From Bacillota bacterium (GTDB taxonomy: Bacteria > Bacillota > Clostridia > Christensenellales > CAG-138), in contig JAEXEN010000005.1 of the NCBI GenBank assembly GCA_023400985.1, positions 29,034 to 93,033 of the forward strand: a stretch of DNA of 64,000 nucleotides. Reading direction: 5' to 3'. The notes beneath the pieces were generated by a model, which was not told where the DNA came from, made no database searches, and worked only from the letters and a program-made list of their open reading frames with translations. The translations under genes and the position numbers were made by a program. Below, piece after piece: positions 44,410 through 52,742 of the stretch (its first letter is position 1; the number at the start of each line of letters is the position of its first letter).

Positions 44410-45101
44410 AGGTCAACACGAAGTTCCGGCACGAGTTGAAATATTATTTGAATCAGGGCGATTACGAGCTTTTGAGCAAGCGCCTCGGGCTTACCATGGA
44501 GCAGGACCGCTACGCGAAGCTTCGCGCGGGCGAGTATTTCATCCGCAGCCTTTATTTCGACGATATCGACGACAGCGCCTTTCGCCAAAAGCTCGCGGGC
44601 GAAAACGACCGCGATAAATACCGCCTTCGCACCTACAATTTGCGCGACGATGTGGTGAAGCTCGAGCGCAAGCATAAGGAGCAGGAATATATTTTAAAGG
44701 AGTCGCTCGATCTGGATCGCGCCGAGGCTGAAAGCCTCATTTCGGGCGATTACAGCGTTCTGTTAAACCGTGAGGAGCCTTTTGCCCACAGGATGTACCG
44801 CACCTTTACGACCGCGCGCTTTAAGCCTTGCGTGCTCGTCGATTATATGCGCGAGGCATATACCTTTTCCGTGGAGGACGTGCGCATCACCTTCGATAAA
44901 AACATCCGCACGGGTTTTCGAAGCGTCGATCTTTTCAACCCGAACGTCATCACCTACCCCGCCGTTTCAAACTACGGCATGGTACTCGAGGTGAAGTTTA
45001 ACCGCTATCTGCCCACCTACGTGCGCTCGCTTTTGCAGACAGGGGCGCACGCGCGAAGCGCCATCAGCAAGTATTGCCTGTGCAGGAAATATGAATTATA
45101 A
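44406..45101 (+). CDS. VTC-domain (polyphosphate polymerase-like) protein
   Basis: 231 aa. Tunnel-fold signatures of the VTC domain: an opening FRHELKYYLN with basic residues, IRSLYFDDIDDSAFRQK, DKYRLRTYN, LERKHKEQEYILKES and the late VLVDYMREAYTF and MVLEVKFNRYLP. VTC4 in yeast makes polyphosphate from ATP; bacterial relatives often lie beside CotH and DUF4956 genes as here. It overlaps the CotH gene by 4 nt. Whether it polymerises phosphate or acts on another substrate is not shown. Confidence 0.86.
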   Translation: MKVNTKFRHELKYYLNQGDYELLSKRLGLTMEQDRYAKLRAGEYFIRSLYFDDIDDSAFRQKLAGENDRDKYRLRTYNLRDDVVKLERKHKEQEYILKESLDLDRAEAESLISGDYSVLLNREEPFAHRMYRTFTTARFKPCVLVDYMREAYTFSVEDVRITFDKNIRTGFRSVDLFNPNVITYPAVSNYGMVLEVKFNRYLPTYVRSLLQTGAHARSAISKYCLCRKYEL

Positions 45102-45172
45102 TCGCTTTATGACGAAAGTCGCTGTATATAAGAAGCCTCGGGGCGAATGCCCCTGAGATAGGAGGAAAACCA

Positions 45173-45829
45173 ATGGGAGATTTCAACCTCAGCGAGCTTT
45201 TCGTGAGCACGCTCAGCCCCGCGCAAGTGCTTGTGACCATTGCCGTGGCGTTTGCGGTGGGCCTTTTCATCTTTTTCATCTACAAGCGCACGTTCGGCGG
45301 CGTGATGTACTCGCGCAACTATAATGTGAGCCTGGTTTTGCTTACCCTCGTGACGAGCGTAATGCTCATGCTCATCAACAACAACCTCACGCTTTCCCTC
45401 GGCATGGTGGGCGCGCTCTCCATCATTCGCTTCCGTACCGCCGTCAAGGACCCCATCGATACGGTGTTCATGTTCTGGGCGGTCGGCGAAGGCATTGCCA
45501 TCGGCATTAAGTTTTACATGGTGGCCATCATCGCCGCAGTCGGCATCGGTATCGTGCTCGTGATCATGAGCGTGATCAAGGTGAAAGGGAGCATGCCGTA
45601 TCTGCTCATCATCCACTACCACGAGGGGGCTTCGCAGCAGGTGAAGCAGATGGTCAAACAGCTTCCCAACGCCCGCCTTAAGAGCAAGACCGCCCAGCGC
45701 GACGGCATGGAAATGACCCTCGAGCTTCGCCTGAAGGATTCGGAAACCGGCTTTGTAGAAAAGTTCCTCAAAGTAGATGGCGTGTACGACGCGTCGCTGA
45801 TATCGTACCAGGGAGATATTGTGGCTTAA
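45173..45829 (+). CDS. DUF4956 membrane protein
   Basis: 218 aa. Three or four membrane spans in the first ~150 residues (VLVTIAVAFAVGLFIFFIYK, VSLVLLTLVTSVMLMLINNN, MVAIIAAVGIGIVLVIMSVI) and a cytoplasmic C-terminal domain. SLGMVGALSIIRFRTAVKDP is the diagnostic DUF4956 motif. Follows the VTC gene after 71 nt with AGGAGG; the trio is a recurrent set, suggesting that it forms the membrane part of the same system. Confidence 0.86.
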   Translation: MGDFNLSELFVSTLSPAQVLVTIAVAFAVGLFIFFIYKRTFGGVMYSRNYNVSLVLLTLVTSVMLMLINNNLTLSLGMVGALSIIRFRTAVKDPIDTVFMFWAVGEGIAIGIKFYMVAIIAAVGIGIVLVIMSVIKVKGSMPYLLIIHYHEGASQQVKQMVKQLPNARLKSKTAQRDGMEMTLELRLKDSETGFVEKFLKVDGVYDASLISYQGDIVA

Positions 45830-45834
45830 GCGTT

Positions 45835-46135
45835 CCGCTTTCGCGAAAATGGCGCCGCCATTTCCGCGAGGAGGGTTACGCACATCCGCCTGTCACGCTG
45901 CGGCGCTCTTACCCTCCGGGTACTACCGATGTCGCCTGCGGCGACAATTAAAGTTGCGGGCGGCGGTTGTGATAAGGACGAAAACCTCCGGTTTTTATCC
46001 GTTTTGACACGCAAGGCCGTAGGCCTTGTCCCACGCGAGGCCGCAGGCCTCGGCCCGTAGGGCTCCGGCTCTGCCGGACGTGCACATGTCGTCAGAGCCG
46101 GAGTAAAATCAAGAGGCGCGACCCCTTGATAATCC
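45835..46135. repeat. dispersed modular palindromic repeat, copy 3 (divergent)
   Basis: Shares GCTGCGGCG, GGCCGCAGGCCTCGGCCCGT, GGGCTCCGGCTCTGCCGGAC, GAGCCGGAGTAAAAT and GCGACCCCTTGATAATCCCC with copies 1 and 2 in the same order, but its first third differs. Located immediately downstream of the DUF4956 gene. Confidence 0.6.
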
Positions 46136-46193
46136 CCAGATCTGAAAGGGATTCTATTGTTAATGTAGGCAACGGCATTGAACAGCTGATAAC

Positions 46194-46235
46194 GATAAAA
46201 TCGGCATGAGGCATTCGCTCCATGCCGATTTTATC
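46194..46235 (-). terminator. terminator of the ribU-plsC operon
   Basis: Perfect 15-bp stem GATAAAATCGGCATG / CATGCCGATTTTATC with a 12-nt loop, just past the stop codon of the acyltransferase gene; A/T-rich arms give the U-rich 3' side. Confidence 0.7.
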
Positions 46236-46243
46236 ATAAATTC

Positions 46244-47527
46244 CTATTCCTCGCACATCTCCGCATCCTTGAAATTCCGCCATGCTCCGCCTTGGAGGCG
46301 GTGGATTTCCTCGGCGGCGAGGAACCACTTTTCCACCGATTCGGCCTCGGGGAAGAACTCCAAAAACTCGCTGTCCACGAATGTGTAAAAGCGGCTGATA
46401 TCCGTGCACATGCCGAAGGTGGGAAGGAGCACGGGGTTTATATGGAAGGAAAAAGGCTTTCCCTCGCGCGTACCCTCGTAGGAAAAGCCCGTGCGGCCGA
46501 GCATCAGTTCACCCTCTCCTACGATTTCGGAGGTTTTTTGATCCTTCAAATATTCGTACTTCGGCAGCGTGCCGAGGCGCACGTGCTCGCGAAGCGAAAA
46601 ACCGACGTCTCGAACGGCGCGGGAAATATGTTTCCGCTGAAGCTCAAACCACGTCTGCGGGGTAGACGGTATCACGCAGGTTTCGTCAAACGGCGTAAGG
46701 TCGTACTTGTCGTCGAGCGTTGCGCCGTTGCCACAGTGCGCGCAGGCAATTTGGTTCCCTTCGCTTTTCATGGCGAACTCCGTACCGCATTTGGGGCACC
46801 AGAACAAAAGCGTATGGAGCCTTTCGGCGGTCTTTCCCTTGGAATTAAAGGATGCACGCTTTGCCTTGTTCCATGCGTAATCGTCGTGGTAGAGCGCTTT
46901 GTCGAGCGTATGCTGTATTTCTTCGGCGCTCAGTTCCTCAAGCTGCGTGGGGGTGAAAAGTTCCCTTATATTTACCTCCACTTTGCCCGGGCGCTCGTCA
47001 AGGGCAAACTTGGGGGTGGTGAGGTAGCCGCCCGCGATGTTCATCATCAAAACGGGCGCCTTGAAATGCTTCAAAAACTTGCCGCTGCCGATGGCGACGG
47101 GCTGGTTTGCGCCGGAAATGGAGCTCATGCCCTCGGGGAACAAAATGACCCTGCCGCCTTTTTTGAGGATGCGCGACACCGAGCGGATGGTGTAAAGATC
47201 GGGCACGAAGTTGCGCTTGGGTATCGCCTGCATGAGCCGGAAGATGAACGCGAGGTGCGAGCGGAAAAATTCGTTGTAGCCCGCTACAAAGTTGAGCGTA
47301 TGCGGAAAAAACGCCATGCTCGCGTAAAGGTAATCGTACCGCGAGGCGTGATTGGAAACGACGATATACGGCCCTTTGTAATTTTTAAGGCTAAGCTCGC
47401 GGCGGATGGCGAGTCCGAGCCTTTTTTGATAGAGAAGGCGCAGCACCAGAACAAGAATGAGATACAACGGCTTGAACGGCGGCGATAGCTTGCGCTCGGA
47501 AAGCCTTTGCTGCAGCGTTTTCTTCAT
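46244..47527 (-). CDS. PlsC-like 1-acylglycerol-phosphate acyltransferase with a zinc-ribbon insert
   Basis: 427 aa. The N-terminal acyltransferase domain has the NHxxxxD box (VVSNHASRYDYLYASM) and FPEGMSS. Beyond the usual ~240 residues is a C-terminal extension with a zinc-ribbon pair (CPKCGTEFAMKSEGNQIACA then HCG) and a further ~150 residues of unknown fold. It probably acylates lysophosphatidic acid or a related lipid at the membrane. It overlaps ribU by 4 nt, so it is under the same riboswitch. Confidence 0.83.
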   Translation of the reverse strand: MKKTLQQRLSERKLSPPFKPLYLILVLVLRLLYQKRLGLAIRRELSLKNYKGPYIVVSNHASRYDYLYASMAFFPHTLNFVAGYNEFFRSHLAFIFRLMQAIPKRNFVPDLYTIRSVSRILKKGGRVILFPEGMSSISGANQPVAIGSGKFLKHFKAPVLMMNIAGGYLTTPKFALDERPGKVEVNIRELFTPTQLEELSAEEIQHTLDKALYHDDYAWNKAKRASFNSKGKTAERLHTLLFWCPKCGTEFAMKSEGNQIACAHCGNGATLDDKYDLTPFDETCVIPSTPQTWFELQRKHISRAVRDVGFSLREHVRLGTLPKYEYLKDQKTSEIVGEGELMLGRTGFSYEGTREGKPFSFHINPVLLPTFGMCTDISRFYTFVDSEFLEFFPEAESVEKWFLAAEEIHRLQGGAWRNFKDAEMCEE

Positions 47528-48123
47528 AGTTGGTCGTTCTCCCTCTCCTCGTCCGGCAAAGGCTCGTTTTTCCTTGGCTTGCCCGGTTCGAGCCGCAGGA
47601 GCTTTCGTACGCTCTTATAGAGGAAAAAAGTCAAAAGGGAGTTGATCCCCGCCTTGATGGTGTTGAACGGCACGATCACCGGCCATATCATATCGTCCAA
47701 AACCTCTTTGGGCGTGCCGTAGAAGTGGACCGTGAAGATGTAGTTGAGCGGTATCATCACGAGGATCATCACCACCGAGCCGAAGGCGAGTGCGAAGGCC
47801 GCGCCGACGCGCGAATGGTAGCTGCGATAAACGAGCCCCGCCGTGAGCACGAAGGCGCCCGTGGCGAAGAAGTGCATGACCGCACCGACCCAACCGCCCT
47901 CCGGCGATACCAAAAGCCATTGCAGCACGCTCACTACCGCCGTCAGAAGAAGGCCCGAGGCCGGTCCGAACATGAACGTGCCCATGAGGATGGGAACATC
48001 CGCCATGTCGTAGCGAAGGTATTCCGTAAACATGGGCGGATGGATGAGGTACACGAGAATGAGCGAAAGCGCTGCCAACAGCGCCATGCGCGTGAGCCAT
48101 TTTGTGCTGCCGTAACGAATCAT
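47524..48123 (-). CDS. ribU: ECF transporter substrate-binding (S) component, RibU-type riboflavin transporter
   Basis: 199 aa with about six hydrophobic spans (MALLAALSLILVYLIHPPMF, VSVLQWLLVSPEGGWVGAVM, VVMILVMIPLNYIFTVHFYG). The early IHPP segment and RYDMADVPILMGTFMFGP are typical of RibU. The start has AGGAGG 7 nt ahead. The FMN riboswitch and attenuator directly upstream make riboflavin/FMN the almost certain substrate. The shared ECF module (EcfAA'T) is not in the window. Confidence 0.92.
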   Translation of the reverse strand: MIRYGSTKWLTRMALLAALSLILVYLIHPPMFTEYLRYDMADVPILMGTFMFGPASGLLLTAVVSVLQWLLVSPEGGWVGAVMHFFATGAFVLTAGLVYRSYHSRVGAAFALAFGSVVMILVMIPLNYIFTVHFYGTPKEVLDDMIWPVIVPFNTIKAGINSLLTFFLYKSVRKLLRLEPGKPRKNEPLPDEERENDQL

Positions 48124-48148
48124 GATACGCCTCCTAAAACATAAATAA

Positions 48149-48178
48149 AAGCCCCTTTTGCTTAAGCAAAAGGGGCTT
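48149..48178 (-). terminator. intrinsic terminator controlled by the FMN riboswitch
   Basis: Perfect 30-bp palindrome AAGCCCCTTTTGCTT / AAGCAAAAGGGGCTT, followed on the minus strand by TTATTTATG. It lies between the aptamer and the ribU start, as for transcriptional attenuation when FMN is plentiful. Confidence 0.85.
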
Positions 48179-48199
48179 ACGCGACGCAAAAAAAGCGTG

Positions 48200-48346
48200 G
48201 CGCTTCTTTCCTCCGGACTTTGCACCTTAAAAAAGGCACGTTACCGTCGGCGCCGGAATGTACCGGACTCTGCCAAATAGGCTCGCGGGCTTGTCGGCAT
48301 ATTTGCCGCGTTACCGCCGGTGTGGAATTTCACCAACCCCTGAAGC
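48200..48346 (-). ncRNA. FMN riboswitch (RFN element)
   Basis: On the minus strand the conserved blocks appear in order: GGTGAAATTCC, ACCGGCGGTAA, AGCCCGCGAGCC, TCCGGTACATTCCGG, GCCGACGGTAA, AGTCCGGAGGAAAGAAG. The closing stem pairs GCTTC at the 5' end with GAAGC at the 3' end. Binding FMN should favour the downstream terminator and shut off ribU and the acyltransferase gene. Confidence 0.96.
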
Positions 48347-48352
48347 AAGCTA

Positions 48353-48381
48353 AGTATACTGCGTTATATAGGAAATTACAA
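48353..48381 (-). promoter_or_regulatory. promoter of the FMN riboswitch-ribU transcript
   Basis: Minus strand: TTGTAA (48381-48376), 17 nt, TATACT (48358-48353). The predicted start near 48346 coincides with the first base pairs of the riboswitch. Confidence 0.75.
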
Positions 48382-48449
48382 GCGGATGTGCAATACATTT
48401 TACACATTCGCTAGGATCTATTTAGCAGGGGCATACAAGCATACACGCA

Positions 48450-48471
48450 GGCGGCTGATAGCCGCCCCTAC
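48450..48471. repeat. GTAGGGGCGG short palindromic repeat (minus orientation)
   Basis: GGCGGCTGATAGCCGCCCCT, the reverse of the GTAGGGGCGGCT form, between ribU's control region and the end of the sortase gene. Confidence 0.5.
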
Positions 48472-48473
48472 GT

Positions 48474-49208
48474 TCAGTTCACAGGTGACGCGCTCGGCGT
48501 GGGATACACGCTCTCGCCTGGGAAGCACGTAACTACGAAGCGCTCGGAGGAGGTGTCTGCGGAGCTGTTCCATTCGCCCACGCAGGTGATGAGCGTGAGC
48601 CTGTTAGGCCCTCCGGGGTCCATTACGATGGCCGGAACCTCGTCAAACGGATAGCGGTCGATGCTGCCCACATAGAACCATTGCTGGCGGCCATCTTCAA
48701 AATCGATTACCACCGCGTCGCCTACCTCCATATCCCAAAGCGCCTGGAAGGTGCCCGCCACCTTTTTATAGCTTCTGTGCCCTGCGATGACGGCGTTGCC
48801 TTCTTCGCCCGGCGCAGGTCCTATCTCAAGCCAGCTTGCGGCGTCATTCCGTTCGACAACCTGCATGCGGTTATGCTCATCAACGCCTTTTGGGAACACT
48901 TCGCAGGACTGTTTTTGCTCCACAAAGCTAATTTTAACAGGGATGGGCTTCACATACGGCGTTGGGCTCGGCGTGACGACCGGGGTCGCGGAGGGGGAAA
49001 GCGATTGCGTCGGCGTGGGGGTCGCCGCTGCGGGCGGCGGGGTCGCGGGCTCCACATAGTCCGGATCGGGTAAAAGCACATATTCGCGCACAATCAAATA
49101 GATGCCGCCGATAAGCAAAAGCGCGCTGAGTACGATGAGGACGATATCCCATTTCGAACCGCGCTTTTTTGTTTTCGTATTCTTTTCGTGCATATCGTTG
49201 TTTTCCAT
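48474..49208 (-). CDS. sortase
   Basis: 244 aa. Short basic N-terminus, one membrane anchor (WDIVLIVLSALLLIGGIYLI), a Pro/Thr-rich stalk and a catalytic domain with His in NAVIAGHRSY, Cys in LTLITCVGEW and Arg in SERFVVTCFP. Transpeptidase of the class D/E/F type; it would join surface proteins to peptidoglycan or another amine. No LPxTG-type substrate is seen nearby. The gene lacks a ribosome site but has a TGC-TAAAAT extended -10 exactly 6 nt before the ATG, suggesting a leaderless transcript. Confidence 0.85.
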   Translation of the reverse strand: MENNDMHEKNTKTKKRGSKWDIVLIVLSALLLIGGIYLIVREYVLLPDPDYVEPATPPPAAATPTPTQSLSPSATPVVTPSPTPYVKPIPVKISFVEQKQSCEVFPKGVDEHNRMQVVERNDAASWLEIGPAPGEEGNAVIAGHRSYKKVAGTFQALWDMEVGDAVVIDFEDGRQQWFYVGSIDRYPFDEVPAIVMDPGGPNRLTLITCVGEWNSSADTSSERFVVTCFPGESVYPTPSASPVN

Positions 49209-49214
49209 GAGGTT

Positions 49215-49223
49215 ATTTTAGCA
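49215..49223 (-). promoter_or_regulatory. extended -10 box for a leaderless sortase mRNA
   Basis: Minus strand TGC-TAAAAT. With a start 7 nt past the last base of the box, transcription would begin at the A of the sortase ATG (49208). The -35 is poor (TTTCCG), as usual for extended -10 promoters. Confidence 0.5.
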
Positions 49224-49315
49224 TAAACGCCCGTGCCCGGAAAGGGAATCGGCGCGGCCAAAAGCGCCCGCGCCGTGAACTTTTTGAGAAGAAAGCATCA
49301 ACATTATTCTTCCGG

Positions 49316-50089
49316 TCACGCGGGAGGCATTTCAAACAGCCTCAGCGCGTTTTGAAACGCAGCTTCCGCGACCTCCTCCAAGGGTTTTTCCTGCAAGGCC
49401 GCGAGCTTTTTTGCGGTATGCACGATAAGCGTCGGGTCGTTGCGCTTGCCGCGGTAAGGCACAGGCGTCAAATACGGGCAGTCGGTCTCGAGCACGATGC
49501 TTTCAAGCGGCACGCGCGCAGCCACAGCGGAAAGCTTATGGGCGTTTTCAAACGTGATCGCCCCGCCGAACGCGATAAAAAGCCCCATATCCATGCAGAG
49601 ATACGCCGTCTCAAGGCTGCCCGAATAGCAGTGCATCACGCCCTTCAGGCTGTTTTTGTGGGCGCGCAGAATGTCCATACAGTCGCCGAACGCCTCGCGG
49701 ATATGGAGGCACACGGGGAGATCCAGTTCCTGCGCGAGCTCAAGCTGTAAGGCAAACCATTTTTTCTGCACGTCGCGCGGCGCGAAATCGTAATGGTAAT
49801 CAAGCCCTATCTCGCCGATGGCCATCACCTTTTCATGCTTTGCAAGCGCCTTGATCGCATCGAGGTGCTTTAGCTCCGTTTCCGCCGCGATATGCGGGTG
49901 CATGCCGACCGCCGCGTAAAGGAAGGGGTAGCGGCCGAGGAGCGCTATCGTCTTATCCGCTTCGCGCACGTCGCAGGCGATATCCATTACGAGCGCGATG
50001 TCCTTTTCGGGAAACGAAGCGATAAGCGCCTCGCGGTCAGCGTCAAAGCGCTCGTCTGTCAAATGTGCGTGGGTATCAAAAAGCCTCAT
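49316..50089 (-). CDS. tatD: TatD family deoxyribonuclease
   Basis: 257 aa metal-dependent hydrolase. DTHAHL at residues 5-10, GEIGLDYHYDF, PVCLHIREAFGD, GVMHCYSG and LETDCPYLTPVPYRGKRNDP are the standard TatD/YcfH motifs. Cytoplasmic 3'-5' exonuclease or related function. Overlaps the GNAT gene by 4 nt; downstream of metG as in B. subtilis metS-yabD. Confidence 0.96.
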   Translation of the reverse strand: MRLFDTHAHLTDERFDADREALIASFPEKDIALVMDIACDVREADKTIALLGRYPFLYAAVGMHPHIAAETELKHLDAIKALAKHEKVMAIGEIGLDYHYDFAPRDVQKKWFALQLELAQELDLPVCLHIREAFGDCMDILRAHKNSLKGVMHCYSGSLETAYLCMDMGLFIAFGGAITFENAHKLSAVAARVPLESIVLETDCPYLTPVPYRGKRNDPTLIVHTAKKLAALQEKPLEEVAEAAFQNALRLFEMPPA

Positions 50090-50622
50090 AATTCTGCATC
50101 CATCAAAATTTCGTCGTAGTAAACGCCCTTTACAAAGATCGCGTTTTTGTGGCGGCCGATCTCCGTAAAGCCGAACTTCTTATAGAGAGCAAGGCCCCGC
50201 TCGTTATCCGCGCGTACGCCCAAGGTAAGGTTTTTTGTTACGCCCGTTTCCCGCGCAAAACCGAACATATAGGAAAAGAAAGCGCTGCCGACGCCTAAGC
50301 CCCAGAACTTTTTTAGAACCGTGATGCCTACGGTCGTATTATGCCGCACCCGTTCGCGCGGCTGCGTGCCGAGCCCGAACGAGCCTGCAAGCTTGCCGTC
50401 CACGCGCCCGATGAAGATGCCGCCCAAAGGATCCTTCGCGCTTTTATCCAGAAATTCTTCCTCCTGTTCGAGCGTAAACCTTACGGTGCCGTCATTGAGC
50501 AAAAAATCGGTCTCCTTGCCGACGGCGCTCAAAAACGCGAGCATTTCCGCCGCGCTTTCCTTTTGCGCGCGGGAGATGACGAGCGTCCGGCCGTCGCGCA
50601 GGGTATATTCCGTTTGCGGCAT
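50086..50622 (-). CDS. GNAT family N-acetyltransferase
   Basis: 178 aa. The acetyl-CoA binding region is ITVLKKFWGLGVGSAFFSYM (GxGxG/S loop) followed by NLTLGVRADNERGLALYKKF and YYDEILMDAEL at the end, a typical RimI-like GNAT C-terminus. AAGGAGG 8 nt ahead of the ATG at 50622; a longer frame would run back into metG. Substrate unknown. It sits between metG and tatD. Confidence 0.87.
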   Translation of the reverse strand: MPQTEYTLRDGRTLVISRAQKESAAEMLAFLSAVGKETDFLLNDGTVRFTLEQEEEFLDKSAKDPLGGIFIGRVDGKLAGSFGLGTQPRERVRHNTTVGITVLKKFWGLGVGSAFFSYMFGFARETGVTKNLTLGVRADNERGLALYKKFGFTEIGRHKNAIFVKGVYYDEILMDAEL

Positions 50623-50654
50623 AAAGCAAGCCTCCTTTAGGAATTCGTCAAGAT

Positions 50655-52697
50655 TTATCTTACTTTTAACCCGCTTTCCATAGGCGCGAGGGTGGTGAGG
50701 GCGCTGAGCGCCTTGTCCGCGTCGTCGGAGGCGCACAAGATCATGCCGCGGCTCTCTATGCCGCATATCTTTCGCGGCTTGAGGTTATAAACAAGCACCA
50801 CGGTCTTGCCTACAAGGTCCTCCGGCGCGTAAAAGTCCTTGATGCCCGAAAGCACCGTGCGCGTTTCGGCTCCGACCTCGAGCGTGAGGTTCAAAAGATG
50901 GTCCGAGCGCTTCACGGGCTCGCAGGCGATGACCTTCGCGAGCCTTAAATCGAGCTTGGCAAAATCGTCATAGGAGATGTATTCGTTTTCTTCTTCGGCC
51001 TGCGGCGGCACATCATCCCGCCCTGCGTTTTCGGCGGACCTTTCCACAGCCTGAGGAGCGGGAGCGCTTTCGGCCTTAGCCTTTTCGGCATTCGCTTCCT
51101 TTTCCGCCTGTTCGGCCTGCTCGTTGGCGTGCGCTGCAAGCGCCTCCAGCTCCGCCTTCACGTCGATGCGCGGGAACAGCGCTTCGCCCTTTTGCACCTT
51201 TACGCCCGCGGGCAAATTGCCGTAGGAAAGGCTTTCGATGGACGTAAGTTCCGCGTCCGCTACGCCTAACTGCTCGAATATCTTCGGCGCGGTGCGGGTG
51301 AGGAACGGCGTTAAGAGAACGCCTACAAAGCGCAGGCACTCCGCCAGGTTATAAAGCACCGTGCCGAGGCGGCCCATCGTGCTTTCGTCCTTGGCGAGTA
51401 TCCACGGCTTCGTCACGTCGATATACTTGTTGCAAGCGCCGATGAGCTCCCAGATCTCCTCTAAGGATTCGGGGAGCCTGAGCGCGTTCATATTCTCCTC
51501 CACGAGCTTGGGCAGGCCGCGGGCGACGGAAATAAGCTCGTCGTCCTCTTCCGCCACATAAACGCCCGGCGCGGGAAGCGTGCCGCCGAAATATTTTTCG
51601 ACCATGCTCACCGTGCGCGAGAGGAGGTTACCAAGGTCGTTGGCGAGGTCGCTGTTGATGCGGTAGATGAGCGCTTCGTTCGTAAATACGCCATCGCTGC
51701 CGAAGGGCACCTCGCGCAAAAGGAAATAGCGGATGGCGTCCACGCCGTAGCGGTCGATGAGCTTCAATGGGTCCACCACGTTGCCCTTGCTTTTGCTCAT
51801 CTTGCCGCCGTCGAGCACGAGCCAGCCGTGGCCGAACACCTGCTTGGGGAGCGGAAGGTCGAGCGCCATCAATAGGATGGGCCATATGATGGTATGGAAG
51901 CGCACGATCTCCTTGCCCACAAGATGCACGTCGGCGGGCCAGTATTTTTTCATCAGGGAATCGTTTTCGCTCAAATACCCGAGCTTGGTGATGTAGTTGG
52001 AAAGCGCGTCCACCCAAACGTACACCACATGGCCGGGGTCAAAATCCACGGGGATGCCCCATTTGAACGTGGTGCGCGAAACGCACAGGTCCTCAAGGCC
52101 CGGCAGGAGGAAGTTGTTGAGCATTTCGTTGGCGCGGCTTTCGGGTTGGATGAACTCCGGATGTGCTTTGATGTGCGCGATGAGCCTGTCGGCATACTTG
52201 CTTAAGCGGAAGAAGTAGCTTTGCTCCTCCACGAGCTCCGTTTGCTTGCCGCAGTCGGGACAGCAGCCGTCCTGAAGCTGGCGCTCGAGCCAGAACGCCT
52301 CGCAGGTGGTGCAGTAATGCCCCTTGTAGGAGGATTTGTAGATATCGCCTTGCTCGTAAAGCCTTTTGAAAATCTTCTGCACGCCTTTTTCATGGTAATC
52401 ATCGGTGGTGCGCACGAAGCCGTCGTAGGAGATGTCGAGCGCTTTCCAGACGTTTTGAAACGACGCGACGATCTCATCCACATATGCCTTGGGCGTGACG
52501 CCCCTTTTCTTCGCTTCGCGCTCCACCTTTTGCCCATGCTCGTCGGAGCCGGTCAAAAAGTACACGTCATAGCCCGTGAGCCGCTTGTAGCGCGCAATGG
52601 CGTCCGCCGCCACGGTGGTGTAGCTGTGGCCGATGTGCAGATTGCCGTTGGTGTAGTAGATCGGCGTCGTGATGTAATAGCTTTTCCTGTCTGCCAT
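50655..52697 (-). CDS. metG: methionyl-tRNA synthetase
   Basis: 680 aa. Class I signature HIGH at 21-24, zinc knuckle CTTCEAFWLE with CCPDCGKQ, KMSKSKGN in the Rossmann core, then the anticodon-binding helices. The C-terminus has an Ala/Glu/Lys-rich linker (EQAEQAEKEANAEKAKAESA) and an EMAP-like tRNA-binding domain (FAKLDLRLAKVIACEPVKRS), which supports dimerisation. ATG at 52697 with GGGAGGT. The upstream T-box shows that uncharged tRNA-Met raises expression. Confidence 0.98.
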   Translation of the reverse strand: MADRKSYYITTPIYYTNGNLHIGHSYTTVAADAIARYKRLTGYDVYFLTGSDEHGQKVEREAKKRGVTPKAYVDEIVASFQNVWKALDISYDGFVRTTDDYHEKGVQKIFKRLYEQGDIYKSSYKGHYCTTCEAFWLERQLQDGCCPDCGKQTELVEEQSYFFRLSKYADRLIAHIKAHPEFIQPESRANEMLNNFLLPGLEDLCVSRTTFKWGIPVDFDPGHVVYVWVDALSNYITKLGYLSENDSLMKKYWPADVHLVGKEIVRFHTIIWPILLMALDLPLPKQVFGHGWLVLDGGKMSKSKGNVVDPLKLIDRYGVDAIRYFLLREVPFGSDGVFTNEALIYRINSDLANDLGNLLSRTVSMVEKYFGGTLPAPGVYVAEEDDELISVARGLPKLVEENMNALRLPESLEEIWELIGACNKYIDVTKPWILAKDESTMGRLGTVLYNLAECLRFVGVLLTPFLTRTAPKIFEQLGVADAELTSIESLSYGNLPAGVKVQKGEALFPRIDVKAELEALAAHANEQAEQAEKEANAEKAKAESAPAPQAVERSAENAGRDDVPPQAEEENEYISYDDFAKLDLRLAKVIACEPVKRSDHLLNLTLEVGAETRTVLSGIKDFYAPEDLVGKTVVLVYNLKPRKICGIESRGMILCASDDADKALSALTTLAPMESGLKVR

Positions 52698-52742
52698 ACT
52701 TACCTCCCATGCCCGCGCTGCGGGCGAGTTTTTCCTAAATAG

